A stretch of 55,783 bases of DNA from NCBI GenBank assembly GCA_025355465.1, contig JANXZO010000052.1, positions 1 through 55,783 on the forward strand, given 5' to 3'. Under the pieces are notes generated by a model. It made no database searches. It saw only the letters and a list, made by a program, of their open reading frames with translations, and was not told where the DNA came from. Shown here piece after piece: positions 42,594 to 53,276 of the stretch. This stretch comes from Bacteroidales bacterium. Lineage in GTDB: Bacteria > Bacteroidota > Bacteroidia > Bacteroidales > FEN-979. Position 1 is the first letter of the stretch; each line of letters opens with the position of its first letter. A program made the translations under genes and the position numbers.

Positions 42594-43091
42594 TCAGGCG
42601 ATTTCCGGAGGGGGACTCCAGGTATTCAAAAACCAACTATAGCGTTTAACAACGAATATTTTTGGATAGTCCGCTGTGATGCACGGATGCTGAAGGATAA
42701 GTGCATTGAGGGGCAGGGCGATCTTTACCAGATGGTCGTGAAGCAACAGGCTGTAACGGGTATTGTTCACCTTTTTCAAACCGGCAAGAAGCATCTCCTC
42801 CTTGTGGTCGCGGATGCAATAAAAAACAACAGCATCCCCGCATCTCTGTTCACTTACCACATCATACATATTGCCTTTATACCTGATCTCATGTTTTTCG
42901 GGCCGTTGTAAATCGGGATTAAAGTCTGCCATCGGCACAACCAGCCTGGTGAATATCCGGTTCTGATGGCGAATTACCTCCTGCATCTCCCTTTTAACAA
43001 GATACTTATTCATTTCAAAAATGAAAAAGCACCCCATCGTATTGAAGAGGAACAGGCAGAGCAGGGTGTATGCCAGGATTTTCTTTCGCAT
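42594..43091 (-). CDS. Small membrane-anchored protein upstream of TonB receptor
   Basis: A 165-residue protein with one N-terminal hydrophobic segment (residues 4-26) that may be a signal anchor or signal peptide with a Cys at 21. The rest has no family motif I know. It contains HEIRYKGNMYDVVSEQ and two late cysteines, and ends in a proline-rich tail (NTWSPPPEIA). It lies about 95 bases upstream of the TonB receptor on the same strand. I recall similar short proteins placed upstream of TonB receptors in Bacteroidota, which suggests an accessory role in uptake. No function can be assigned. Confidence 0.7.
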   Translation of the reverse strand: MRKKILAYTLLCLFLFNTMGCFFIFEMNKYLVKREMQEVIRHQNRIFTRLVVPMADFNPDLQRPEKHEIRYKGNMYDVVSEQRCGDAVVFYCIRDHKEEMLLAGLKKVNNTRYSLLLHDHLVKIALPLNALILQHPCITADYPKIFVVKRYSWFLNTWSPPPEIA

Positions 43092-43135
43092 GGATTTAAA
43101 GGCGTAAACAAAGATAGGGATTTTAGGATATGATG

Positions 43136-43168
43136 TTGGTCAACCCTGCAGGATTTCATGTATTTTTG
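43136..43168 (+). promoter_or_regulatory. Promoter of mqnA
   Basis: TTG at 43136-43138, 22 bases, then TATTTTTG at 43161-43168. The start codon is only 16 bases further, giving a very short leader. Confidence 0.55.
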
Positions 43169-43184
43169 CACGAAACCTGAACTG

Positions 43185-43928
43185 ATGAATCCGCTGAGAA
43201 TAACTGCCGTTTCTTATCTGAACACCTTCCCTTTCGTATATGGGATTAAAGAATCAGGAAAGCTGAAGAACTACCGTCTTGACCTTGCGGTTCCATCCTT
43301 ATGTGCCGAAAGCCTGAAACATGGAGAGGCTGATGTTGCCCTTGTTCCTGCGGGCGCACTGCCCGGACTGGGGAAGGTTTATCCTGTTTCAGATTTCTGC
43401 ATCGGGGCTGTTGCCGAGGTTCGTACTGTGTTATTGCTTTCTCACCAGCCGCTTGGTCAGATAGAAACAATCAGCCTGGATTTTGATTCGCGCACCTCGG
43501 TCGAGCTTGTTAGGGTATTGGCCAAACATCACTGGAAGATCGAGCCCGAATATGTTAAACTCAAACCCGGGGAAGTCAGTCAGTTGAAATCAAGCCAGGC
43601 AGTGGTTGCGATCGGAGACAAGACCTTTGCCATGCGCAGCCAGTACCCGTATGTTTACGACCTTGCCGGAGAATGGATAAAATTTACGGGACTTCCTTTT
43701 GTATTTGCGCTCTGGGTGTCTAAAAAACAACTGCCGGCAGAGATTACACAATCGTTTTCGGAGGCACTGGCATTCGGGGTTGGCAATAAGGCGACGTGTC
43801 TTGAATATTTCCGCGACAAACTTCCGGCGTGTGAAGACTGTCTTGATTACCTGGAAAACAACATCTCATTCACCTTTGACCAGGAGAAGAAAAGCGGGCT
43901 GGAACTATTCCTGAAATTCCTCGGGTAA
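43185..43928 (+). CDS. mqnA: Chorismate dehydratase MqnA (futalosine pathway)
   Basis: A 247-residue enzyme that dehydrates chorismate to 3-enolpyruvylbenzoate, the first step of the futalosine route to menaquinone. The start MNPLRITAVSYLNTFPFVYG is the MqnA signature. GEADVALVPAG near 55-65, LDFDSRTSVELVRVL and GDKTF follow the periplasmic-binding-like fold of the family. ATG at 43185 is chosen over one at 43158 that overlaps the promoter box. Other futalosine genes are not in this window. Aromatic flux is supplied by aroK nearby. Confidence 0.93.
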   Translation: MNPLRITAVSYLNTFPFVYGIKESGKLKNYRLDLAVPSLCAESLKHGEADVALVPAGALPGLGKVYPVSDFCIGAVAEVRTVLLLSHQPLGQIETISLDFDSRTSVELVRVLAKHHWKIEPEYVKLKPGEVSQLKSSQAVVAIGDKTFAMRSQYPYVYDLAGEWIKFTGLPFVFALWVSKKQLPAEITQSFSEALAFGVGNKATCLEYFRDKLPACEDCLDYLENNISFTFDQEKKSGLELFLKFLG

Positions 43929-43951
43929 TTTTACTCCCTTTCCGTCGAAAA

Positions 43952-45904
43952 CTATTTTTTAACCGGGTAACCGCGTTTCTTCGCCATGTCTTCCAGACGT
44001 TTCTGAAAACTGGACTTCTTCACCGTCTTCTTTTTATTGGCTTCGATCTGGGCATGCAGTTTCTTTTCATCGATGGTAGCACGAATGATATAGATCTGGG
44101 CAAAGGTAAGAAGGTTGGCCAGCAGGTAGTAGTAGCTTAAGCCCGAAGAGTAATCGTTGAACCAGAAAAGGAACATGACCGGCATCAGGTACATCATGGT
44201 TTTCATACCAGGCATCTGTTGCTGTGTGCTCCCCATCATCTGATCATTGAGTTTGGTGTAGAAGATACTGGAGATGGTCATCAGCAGCGCAAAGAGGCTC
44301 ACATGATCGCCATAATAGGGAATGGTGAACCCGCCGGGGAAGGTCCAGATGGAGTCATAGGAAGAGAGGTCGGTGGCCCAGAGAAATCCTTGCTGCCGCA
44401 GTTCGATGGAAGAAGGAAAGAAACGGAACATGGCGATAAGGATGGGCATCTGCAGGAGGAGCGGAATACAACCGGCCATGGGATTAACCCCGGCCTTCTT
44501 GTAAAGTTCCATGGTTGCCTGCTGCTTTTTAAGTGCATCTTCCTTCTTTGTAAACTTCTTCGTGAGTTCATCAATATCGGGCTTCAACACCCTCATTTTG
44601 GCCGATGACTTATACGTTTTAAACGCAATGGGGAACAGCAAAATTTTAAGCAGAATGGTCAGGATCAGGATGATGATACCATAATTCAGGCCTAAGTTCC
44701 CGAAAAAGGTGAATACCGGGATTACTGCGTAGATATTGATCCAGGCAAGCAGGAAGAAACCCCAGCCGAGTGGAATCTGCTCTTCGAGGTTGGCCTTGTA
44801 TTTTTTCAGGCTGTAATATTTGTTGGGACCGAAATAGAGCGACATCGACACCGCACTGGCATCTTTGGGAGTGAAGGGAACTCCAACTTCGGCATACATC
44901 GTTTTAAGGTAATGGTTGCCCCCCGGCAGTGTCTGGGTCCTGAACCTGGGTTCGGAGAAAAAATTATCGGCGATAATGGTGGCAGTGAAAAACTGTTGTT
45001 TGAATGAGAGCCACTTTATCTTCTCATTTTTCAGGTATTTCTCCTCATCTTTTGTTTCTGACAGGTAATCCACTTTATCGGCGGCATATTTGTAGTAAAT
45101 GGTCGACGTCATGCGCTCCATGTTCCGGCTCTTCTCCTGGCGTTTGAGGTTGTCATTCCAGTTGAGCACAAGGTATTTTGTGGAGGGGTCAACAACATCG
45201 GTCATGCCGACGAATCTTACCTGGTACCGAAGCATGTATTCGTTGCCGCGGATGGTATAGAGGAACTCGATGTACTTGTTCTTATCGAAGGTTGAATCGG
45301 TAGCAGCCACAAACAGACGCATTCCCAGGCGCACTGAATCCATGCCGGTGACTTTCAGTAAAGATTGTCCTTCATTGGCGGCATCAGGCCAGAAAGGCTG
45401 GAAATACAGCCGGTTGGTATTGATGATACGATTGTTGGAAAAGAAAGAAAATCCGAACTGAAGTGAATCGTTGTCCATCAGCACGAGCGGACGCTTATCC
45501 CAGGTAAGGTAATCTTTTAAGATCACATTGGCGATCTTCCCGCCGCGTGCTGCAATTTTAAGCCGGAACACGTCATTTTCGATAGTATACGAAGTGTCCT
45601 TCCCGACAGATGCATTGGCAAACGGTCCCAGTTCATCTTTGCTGGCCAGCCTCAGCATCGTAACTGAGTCAACCTTTTTACCGGAGGCGATGATCTTCTG
45701 TTTTTCGAGGGATGCTTCGATGGCCCGGCTGCGTGCCTGGGCTTTGATGGTTGAATCGCGGCGCGACTGACTGAGCAGGTACAGGGAGTCGGAGGTACGC
45801 TTCTGCATCATCATCTGATCCTGCGAAGGGCTCATCAGGTAACTGTAAACCAGAAAAATCGCAAAAATAAGGACCAGTCCTATAATCGTATTCTTATTAT
45901 TCAT
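43952..45904 (-). CDS. yidC: Membrane protein insertase YidC
   Basis: A 650-residue inner-membrane insertase of the Oxa1 family, in the long Gram-negative form. The first transmembrane helix (about 6-24) is followed by a periplasmic beta-sandwich (about 75-370) and the conserved five-helix core (about 375-600). The core contains KILLFPIAFKTYKSSAKMR with the groove arginine, PMAGCIPLLLQMPILIAMFRFFP and MPVMFLFWFNDYSSGLSYYYL. The C-terminal tail is lysine-rich. It follows pyrG on the same strand, with a TACCTTTG box (45977-45970) just upstream inside the gap. Confidence 0.97.
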   Translation of the reverse strand: MNNKNTIIGLVLIFAIFLVYSYLMSPSQDQMMMQKRTSDSLYLLSQSRRDSTIKAQARSRAIEASLEKQKIIASGKKVDSVTMLRLASKDELGPFANASVGKDTSYTIENDVFRLKIAARGGKIANVILKDYLTWDKRPLVLMDNDSLQFGFSFFSNNRIINTNRLYFQPFWPDAANEGQSLLKVTGMDSVRLGMRLFVAATDSTFDKNKYIEFLYTIRGNEYMLRYQVRFVGMTDVVDPSTKYLVLNWNDNLKRQEKSRNMERMTSTIYYKYAADKVDYLSETKDEEKYLKNEKIKWLSFKQQFFTATIIADNFFSEPRFRTQTLPGGNHYLKTMYAEVGVPFTPKDASAVSMSLYFGPNKYYSLKKYKANLEEQIPLGWGFFLLAWINIYAVIPVFTFFGNLGLNYGIIILILTILLKILLFPIAFKTYKSSAKMRVLKPDIDELTKKFTKKEDALKKQQATMELYKKAGVNPMAGCIPLLLQMPILIAMFRFFPSSIELRQQGFLWATDLSSYDSIWTFPGGFTIPYYGDHVSLFALLMTISSIFYTKLNDQMMGSTQQQMPGMKTMMYLMPVMFLFWFNDYSSGLSYYYLLANLLTFAQIYIIRATIDEKKLHAQIEANKKKTVKKSSFQKRLEDMAKKRGYPVKK

Positions 45905-45988
45905 TCAATAGCTGCTTTAAATATTTTTTCTCAGGAAATTAACCCGGTGTAGGTACCGTTTCGGGGGTGCAAAGGTACAAAAAGGAAA

Positions 45989-47599
45989 TCATCTGCCTGC
46001 ATAATCCTTGGCAGCTTTTATGAAGCTTACAAAAAGCGGGTGTGGCCTGGCTACCGTACTCTTGTATTCCGGATGGAACTGAACTCCTACAAACCAGGGA
46101 TGTCCCTTAAGTTCAATGATCTCAACAAGGTTGTCCTTTTCATTCAACCCCACAGGTATCATTCCGGCGGCCAGGTATTTATCCAGATATTCGTTATTAA
46201 ACTCATACCGATGGCGATGCCGTTCCGAGATATTTTCTTCCTGGTAAATTCCAAAAACACGGGAATCTTCCTTCAGCTTACAGGGATAAGCACCCAGTCG
46301 CATCGTACCCCCCAGTCCGGAGATCTTTTTCTGTTCTTCCATCATATCAATGACGGGAAACGGTGTATCCTTTTTGAACTCGGTAGAGTGTGCACCGGAT
46401 AATCCAAGGATGTTTCGTCCGAATTCTATCACGGCACATTGCATGCCGAGGCAGATGCCGAAGAACGGAATATTTTTCTCACGCGCAAACCGGATGGCAG
46501 CGATCTTGCCTTCGATACCGCGTTCACCGAAACCAGGCGCGACAAGGATCCCGTCGAGGTTGCCGAGTTTTCCTGCCACGTTGGTATCATCAATGAATTC
46601 CGACTGGAAGGTCTGAACTTTCACGCTTACGCCGTTCATTGCCCCTGCGTGGATGAAGGACTCGTTAATAGATTTATAGGCATCCTTTAACTCAACATAT
46701 TTTCCTACGAGACCGATATTGACCTGGGATGAAGGATGTTTCAGGGAATAGATAAACTGTTCCCAATCGGTGAGATCGGGTTCTACATCGCAAGGCATTT
46801 TGGTTTTTTTCAGGATCTCAAGGTCGAGATTCTCCTGGCGCATGAGGATGGGAACGTCATAGATAGTTTCTGCATCGATGCATTCGATAACCGAGGTGGG
46901 TGACACATTGCAGAAGAGGGCGATTTTGTTGCGAAGACTCTCGGAGAGGTGTTTTTCGGTGCGGCAGACAATAATGTCGGGTTGGACTCCCGATTCGAGC
47001 AGCGTTTTCACCGAATGCTGGGTGGGTTTGGTCTTTAACTCTCCGGCAGCCGCCAGGTATGGCACAAGCGTCAGATGAACCACCACACAGTTCCTTCCAA
47101 GTTCCCAGCGTAATTGACGAACCGCTTCAATAAAGGGCAGCGACTCGATATCGCCGACCGTTCCACCGATCTCGGTAATAATGAAATCATAATCGCCGCG
47201 CGAGGCCAGCAATTTGATCCTGGATTTGATCTCATCCGTAATGTGGGGGATGACCTGAACCGTCTCGCCAAGGAATTCGCCTTTGCGTTCTTTCGTAATT
47301 ACCGACTGGTATACCACGCCGGTCGTTACATTGTTGGCCTGAGAGGTAGGAACATTGGAGAATCGTTCGTAATGACCAAGGTCGAGGTCGGTTTCCGCCC
47401 CATCCTCAGTTACAAAACATTCACCATGTTCATATGGATTTAAGGTTCCGGGATCGATGTTGATGTACGGGTCCAGTTTCTGGGTTGTTACAGAAAACCC
47501 TCTGGCGACAAGCAGTTTGGCTATGGACGCGGAGATGATTCCTTTTCCCAGAGATGAAGTAACCCCTCCGGTTACAAATATATATTTCGCTTCAGACAT
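45989..47599 (-). CDS. pyrG: CTP synthase
   Basis: A 536-residue enzyme that aminates UTP to CTP with glutamine nitrogen. The synthetase domain (1-265) begins KYIFVTGGVTSSLGKGIISAS with the P-loop and contains EIGGTVGDIESLPF. The glutamine amidotransferase domain (about 295-536) has the nucleophile Cys in GICLGMQCA and the His-Glu pair in VGVQFHPEY. Length is normal. It is divergent from gap. Confidence 0.98.
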   Translation of the reverse strand: MSEAKYIFVTGGVTSSLGKGIISASIAKLLVARGFSVTTQKLDPYINIDPGTLNPYEHGECFVTEDGAETDLDLGHYERFSNVPTSQANNVTTGVVYQSVITKERKGEFLGETVQVIPHITDEIKSRIKLLASRGDYDFIITEIGGTVGDIESLPFIEAVRQLRWELGRNCVVVHLTLVPYLAAAGELKTKPTQHSVKTLLESGVQPDIIVCRTEKHLSESLRNKIALFCNVSPTSVIECIDAETIYDVPILMRQENLDLEILKKTKMPCDVEPDLTDWEQFIYSLKHPSSQVNIGLVGKYVELKDAYKSINESFIHAGAMNGVSVKVQTFQSEFIDDTNVAGKLGNLDGILVAPGFGERGIEGKIAAIRFAREKNIPFFGICLGMQCAVIEFGRNILGLSGAHSTEFKKDTPFPVIDMMEEQKKISGLGGTMRLGAYPCKLKEDSRVFGIYQEENISERHRHRYEFNNEYLDKYLAAGMIPVGLNEKDNLVEIIELKGHPWFVGVQFHPEYKSTVARPHPLFVSFIKAAKDYAGR

Positions 47600-47627
47600 G
47601 TGATTTACAGATGATTTTCGGTTGTGG

Positions 47628-48742
<1,115 letters not shown>

Positions 48743-48814
48743 CCAAAACCCGTTTCTGCCGCGAAGATGTAAAAAGCTACCGGAAAAATTCCTTCCGCTA
48801 AATTACTTATCCCC

Positions 48815-49744
48815 ATGGAATCGATCAGGGAGATCTTTAAGATCGGCTACGGCCCTACGAGCAGCCATACAATGGCTCCACGCTTTGCAGCAGAAAATTT
48901 TATCCGGAAACACCCTGAGGCCCAAAAATTCAGGGTGACCCTGTATGGCAGTCTGGCCGCTACCGGCAAAGGACACATGACCGACAAATCGCTGATTGAG
49001 GCGATGCATCCTGTTCCGGTGGAGATCATCTGGCAGCCTGATATTTTCCTGCCGGCTCATCCCAACGGACTGAAATTCGAGGCCCTCGGTGCAGATGACC
49101 AGGTGGCTGAAGAGTGGACCACCTACAGCATCGGCGGCGGAGATATCAGCGAAACCGGCAAACGAGATTCAGGAAAAAAAGTCTACGATGCAGGTACCAT
49201 GGAGGATATCCTGAAATGGTGCGAAAATAACGGCCGGCAGATATGGGAATATGTTGAGATCCACGAGAAGCCGGGATTATGGGATTACCTCGCCGAAGTT
49301 TGGAAGGTGATGAAAAGCGCGGTGGAACGCGGAGTGGAAGCCGAAGGGGTGTTACCCGGCAGATTGAACCTGCCCCGCAAAGCATCTTCCTATTACACCA
49401 AAGCCCGAAGTTTTAAGGGAACGTTGTCGCGAAGGGCATTTACATTTGCCTTTGCGCTGGCAGTTTCGGAAGAAAATGCCGCATCCATCGCCATGGAACA
49501 CTTCCTCGGACTCACCTGCGATCCGCTTTTCGGACTTGTTCAGATCCCTTGCATCGAACGCAACGCATTCGGCGCCGCCCGTGCATTGGATGCCAATATG
49601 TATGCCCTGCTGAGCGACGGACATCACCTCGTCTCCTTCGACCGTGTGATCTAGGCCATGAAACAAACCGGACATGACCTGCCCAGGATTTACAAAGAGA
49701 CTGCAGAGGGTGGACTCGCCATTCTCGGCATCAAAGGAGAGTAA
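48815..49744 (+). pseudogene. L-serine ammonia-lyase remnant (internal deletion and stop)
   Basis: Reading starts at ATG 48815 (MESIREIFKIGYGPTSSHTM), the regulatory/beta domain of the iron-sulfur serine dehydratase, and proceeds to SRRAFTFAFALAVSEENA. There the family continues with a long catalytic segment holding a PTCG cluster cysteine. Here it jumps in frame to SIAMEHFLGLTCDPLFGLVQIPCIERN, which loses roughly 100-130 residues. A TAG at 49652-49654 then breaks the frame, but codons after it still read AMKQTGHDLPRIYKETAEGGLA up to TAA at 49744, the normal C-terminus. The enzyme would have deaminated serine to pyruvate. Both lesions make activity very unlikely. Confidence 0.9.
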
Positions 49745-49751
49745 ACATTGC

Positions 49752-49759
49752 TAATTTTG
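49752..49759 (+). promoter_or_regulatory. -7 promoter box of arfB
   Basis: TAATTTTG, 20 bases before the ATG. -33 not clear. Confidence 0.4.
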
Positions 49760-49779
49760 CGGGTGGAATTTGTTCACTA

Positions 49780-50190
49780 ATGGCAAATATACTTTCTTCT
49801 CCTGACTTTTCATCAGAGTTAACTTTCACCGCCTCGCGAAGCAGCGGTCCCGGTGGGCAGCATGTAAACAAGGTGAGTACGAAAATGGAACTCCGTTTTC
49901 ATGTTGGAAATTCTGCGTTGCTTACGGAAGAGGAGAAGGTCACAATTTCGGAAAAGTTAAAGAACAGGATCACCCAGGATGGTTTCCTGGTGCTGGTCTC
50001 GCAAAGTGAACGCACCCAGTCGGGAAACCGGGAGCGGGTAACGGAGAAATTTTACGAGCTTCTCAGAAAAGCGCTCACTCCGCGAAAAAAACGCAAACCA
50101 ACCCACCCCTCCCGTGCATCGAAAGAAAAACGACTCGAGGAAAAACGAGAACAGTCGGACAAGAAATCAGCCCGTAAACCTGTGCGTTAA
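49780..50190 (+). CDS. arfB: Peptidyl-tRNA hydrolase ArfB (YaeJ)
   Basis: A 136-residue codon-independent release factor that frees ribosomes stalled without a stop codon. The catalytic loop SSGPGGQHVNKVSTK (GGQ at 25-27) matches the class I release-factor domain, and the basic C-terminal tail (RKKRKPTHPSRASKEKRLEE) is the part that enters the empty mRNA channel. The short length excludes PrfA and PrfB. Confidence 0.95.
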   Translation: MANILSSPDFSSELTFTASRSSGPGGQHVNKVSTKMELRFHVGNSALLTEEEKVTISEKLKNRITQDGFLVLVSQSERTQSGNRERVTEKFYELLRKALTPRKKRKPTHPSRASKEKRLEEKREQSDKKSARKPVR

Positions 50191-50227
50191 ATCGCTATTT
50201 TTCAAAGCATTAATTAATAATTATTCA

Positions 50228-50254
50228 TTGCTAATTTTTTCCGTCGTATCTTTG
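50228..50254 (+). promoter_or_regulatory. Promoter of the DEAD-box helicase gene
   Basis: TTG at 50228-50230, 16 bases, TATCTTTG at 50247-50254. The leader to the ATG would be about 110 bases, unusually long for this window. Confidence 0.6.
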
Positions 50255-50370
50255 CCGCAATATTCACATGTGTTTACCGGACTTATCAACCTGATTCCTA
50301 ATTTCCTGCCAGTCACATCGCGTGGCGTTAGATCACCGGAGATCCAGAAAGCACCTAATTTTTATTTTAC

Positions 50371-52221
50371 ATGACAACATTTAATGAATTGGGCATCCGC
50401 CAGGATATCGTACGTGCCCTTACCGAACTCGGTTTTGAATCGCCGATGCCTGTCCAGGAAAAAGTTATCCCGCTTCTGCTTGGAACCAAAACCGATATCG
50501 TTGCCCTTGCCCAGACCGGAACAGGAAAGACTGCCGCGTACGGTTTACCGCTCATCCAGCAGGCCGACACCAACATCGCGAATCCGCAGGCACTGATCCT
50601 TTGTCCTACCCGTGAACTATGCGTTCAGATCACCGGTGACCTGAACGATTTCGCAAAATACACCGACGACATCAAAGTACTCCCGGTTTACGGGGGAAGC
50701 AGTATGGACATCCAGATCAAGGCACTGCGCCGTGGAGTTCAGATCGTTGTTGCCACTCCGGGACGCCTCATCGACCTGATCGGCCGTAAGGCGGTAAAAC
50801 TGAGCCAGGTTAAATCCATCGTGCTCGACGAAGCAGACGAGATGCTTAACATGGGCTTCCTCGACAGCATCAACGAGATCCTTGCCGAGGTTCCCAAAGA
50901 CCGCAACACCCTTCTTTTTTCCGCCACGATGCCCAGCGAAGTGGCCGTGATTGCCCGGAACTACATGCACAACCCGGCCGAGATCACCATCGGGAGTAAG
51001 AATGCCGGCGCCGAAAACATCAAACACCTTTACTTTACGGTTCATGCAAAGGACAAATACATTGCCCTTAAACGGATCGTCGACTACTATCCATCCATCT
51101 ATGGAATCGTTTTCTGCCGGACCCGCATGGACACCCAGGAGATTGCAGACAAACTGATCCACGACGGGTACAATGCAGAGTCCCTTCACGGTGACCTTTC
51201 ACAAGGACAACGCGACCTCGTGATGCAGAAATTCCGCATCCGGCACGTGAAACTGCTTGTTGCCACCGACGTTGCCGCCCGCGGTATCGACGTGGATGAC
51301 CTTACACACATCATCAACTACAACCTGCCCGATGACATCCAGGCTTATACTCACCGCAGCGGACGTACGGGCCGTGCAGGGAAAGCAGGTACCTCCATCG
51401 CCATCATCAATACCAAGGAGAAGCACCTGATCAAACAGATCGAAAAGAAGATCAACAAGCAATTTATCCCCTCGAAAGTTCCAGGAGGCCGTGAGATCTG
51501 CGAAAAACAGCTCTTCAACATGATCAATAAGATGGAGAATGTTGAGATTGAACATGCAGAGATCGACCCATTTCTTCCTACCATTTATCGTAAACTGGAG
51601 TGGCTTGAGAAAGAAGACATCATCAAACGGTTTGTAGCGCTGGAGTTTAACCGTTTCCTTGAATACTACCGCAATGCCAAAGACATCAATGTAAGTGAAG
51701 AGAAAGGACGCGATAAGACCGGCGCCGACCGTGCATCCCGTCGTGATGAACCCGGTTTTGTGCCCCTGTTTATCAATGTTGGCAAGGTAGACGGACTTTA
51801 TCCTGCCACCCTGATCGAGCTGATCAACGCCAACACACACGGCAAACGGGTTCGTATCGGCAACATCGAACTATCTAAGAAAAGTGCAATTTTTGAGATT
51901 GAAGCCGAAGCTGCAGCCGGGCTCATTGCCGAGCTCAAAGACCTTGATTTCCGCGACATCCCGCTGGTGGTAGATTATGCAAAAGAAAACAGCTCGGCCG
52001 AGCGGAGTTCCGAAAGGGATTTTGGTGGCGGAAAAAAGTTTAAAAGCGGGAAACCGTTTAAAGGCGGTGGCGATTTTAAGGGTGGAAAAGATTTCAAAGG
52101 CGGGAAAGAATTCCCGGGAGGATCGAAATATAAAGGAAAAAAGGATTTCTCAGGTGGAAAGGATTTTGCCGGAGGAAAGGATTTCGGAAAATCGAAAAAG
52201 AAAAAGACCAGAAAGCCCTGA
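50371..52221 (+). CDS. DEAD-box RNA helicase (DeaD/CsdA-like) with DbpA-type RNA-binding domain
   Basis: A 616-residue ATP-dependent RNA helicase probably acting in ribosome assembly or mRNA decay, often cold-induced. Motifs in order: Q motif (FESPMPVQEKVIP), AQTGTGKTAAYG, PTRELC, ATPGR, DEADEML (all within 1-170), SAT, then FCRTRMD, ATDVAARGIDV and HRSGRTGRAGK. A DbpA-like RNA-binding fold occupies about 465-545 (FINVGKVDGLYPATLIELIN). The last 60 residues are glycine/lysine repeats of the form GGKDF, probably disordered and RNA-binding. The leader of about 110 bases may carry control signals. Confidence 0.95.
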   Translation: MTTFNELGIRQDIVRALTELGFESPMPVQEKVIPLLLGTKTDIVALAQTGTGKTAAYGLPLIQQADTNIANPQALILCPTRELCVQITGDLNDFAKYTDDIKVLPVYGGSSMDIQIKALRRGVQIVVATPGRLIDLIGRKAVKLSQVKSIVLDEADEMLNMGFLDSINEILAEVPKDRNTLLFSATMPSEVAVIARNYMHNPAEITIGSKNAGAENIKHLYFTVHAKDKYIALKRIVDYYPSIYGIVFCRTRMDTQEIADKLIHDGYNAESLHGDLSQGQRDLVMQKFRIRHVKLLVATDVAARGIDVDDLTHIINYNLPDDIQAYTHRSGRTGRAGKAGTSIAIINTKEKHLIKQIEKKINKQFIPSKVPGGREICEKQLFNMINKMENVEIEHAEIDPFLPTIYRKLEWLEKEDIIKRFVALEFNRFLEYYRNAKDINVSEEKGRDKTGADRASRRDEPGFVPLFINVGKVDGLYPATLIELINANTHGKRVRIGNIELSKKSAIFEIEAEAAAGLIAELKDLDFRDIPLVVDYAKENSSAERSSERDFGGGKKFKSGKPFKGGGDFKGGKDFKGGKEFPGGSKYKGKKDFSGGKDFAGGKDFGKSKKKKTRKP

Positions 52222-52236
52222 AATAGTTCCGAATTG

Positions 52237-52244
52237 TTAAATTT
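52237..52244 (+). promoter_or_regulatory. -7 promoter box of the AttH-like gene
   Basis: TAAATTTG, 22 bases before the ATG. -33 not clear. Confidence 0.35.
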
Positions 52245-52265
52245 GCACCCCAAAATAAAGGACTT

Positions 52266-53276
52266 ATGATCAAGAAGCTTATTGCCCGGCAAATGGTGAA
52301 ACGTACCAAGAGCCGCCAGTTTCCGGTTGACTACCTCGAAAGAAAACATGTTGACCAGAATGAACCTTACCCTAACGACAGCTCCTATTTTTATGGTGGC
52401 GACAAAGAGGGGAATGCCTTCATCACAAGGATGGCCTTTCGTGAACCTAAGCGCCTCAATGAGTTCTGGTTTGATTTCTTTTTAAAGGGTGTTGGATATT
52501 TCGGACTCACCAGTTCACCCGGCGTTGAAGGGGAGGGTTTTCAGCAGGGGACGCTCAAATGGGAACCCATTGAGATCGGAAAAATCTGGAGAGTTACCTA
52601 CGAAGGTAATGTGATGGATGCCGATGGCAAGCCTCACCGCTGCATCACGAACCTCGTGTTTACCGGTGAAAATCCGGTGTACGACTTTGCCAAAAGTTCC
52701 GACCAGCGGATGATTGCGGATGCAATTGCGGCTGAAAAATGGAATAAGGAGTTTTTTTTCAACCTGAAAGATTCACATCAGGTTCATTACGAGCAGACAG
52801 GCAAATTCAAGGGAACTATCGTTCTCGACGGAAAGACTTACAACCTGGATATGATGGCCTCCCGCGACCACTCCTTCGGATCGCGCAACTGGCTTACGTG
52901 GGATCGCCATTACTGGATCACCGGCATCTCCGACAACGGTTTTCACTGGACAGTGACGACCATCAAATGGCAGTGGCTTGGCCGCCTTACCGCAGGCTTT
53001 ATCACGGCTCCCGACGGCACCACAGATGCCATCGTAGAATGCACCGATCTCGCCACAGTTTCAAAGGATCAACTTCTGCCCAACCATGGGTTTATAGATA
53101 TCCATTGCCGCAGCGGGAAAACACACAAGCTGGAATTCTGGCGCAACGGAGAGTTTCCTTACCTTCACGATGGTAAATATATGATGAAAGAGGGAATCGG
53201 ATCCTACAAATTCAATGGAGTTGAAGGACTCGGCATGGTTGAGTTCGGTTTTCATGCTGACAGGTACAAGGTTTGA
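52266..53276 (+). CDS. AttH/CrtC-like (DUF7064-type) beta-barrel protein
   Basis: A 336-residue protein with no signal peptide, so cytoplasmic. The pattern resembles two-lobed lipocalin-like AttH/hydroxyneurosporene-synthase folds: many tryptophan-rich strands and the motif MMASRDHSFGSRNWLTWDRHYW near residues 196-217, where the RDHSFG(S/V)R(N/D)W core is diagnostic. Catalytic function is unknown. Its last codons overlap the TTG start of the next gene (TTGA), so the two products are probably made together in fixed ratio. From memory, uncharacterised animal phosphoenolpyruvate-synthase-like proteins carry a similar RDHxFGxR segment next to the same phosphotransferase domains, which supports a functional partnership. 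Confidence 0.7.
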   Translation: MIKKLIARQMVKRTKSRQFPVDYLERKHVDQNEPYPNDSSYFYGGDKEGNAFITRMAFREPKRLNEFWFDFFLKGVGYFGLTSSPGVEGEGFQQGTLKWEPIEIGKIWRVTYEGNVMDADGKPHRCITNLVFTGENPVYDFAKSSDQRMIADAIAAEKWNKEFFFNLKDSHQVHYEQTGKFKGTIVLDGKTYNLDMMASRDHSFGSRNWLTWDRHYWITGISDNGFHWTVTTIKWQWLGRLTAGFITAPDGTTDAIVECTDLATVSKDQLLPNHGFIDIHCRSGKTHKLEFWRNGEFPYLHDGKYMMKEGIGSYKFNGVEGLGMVEFGFHADRYKV

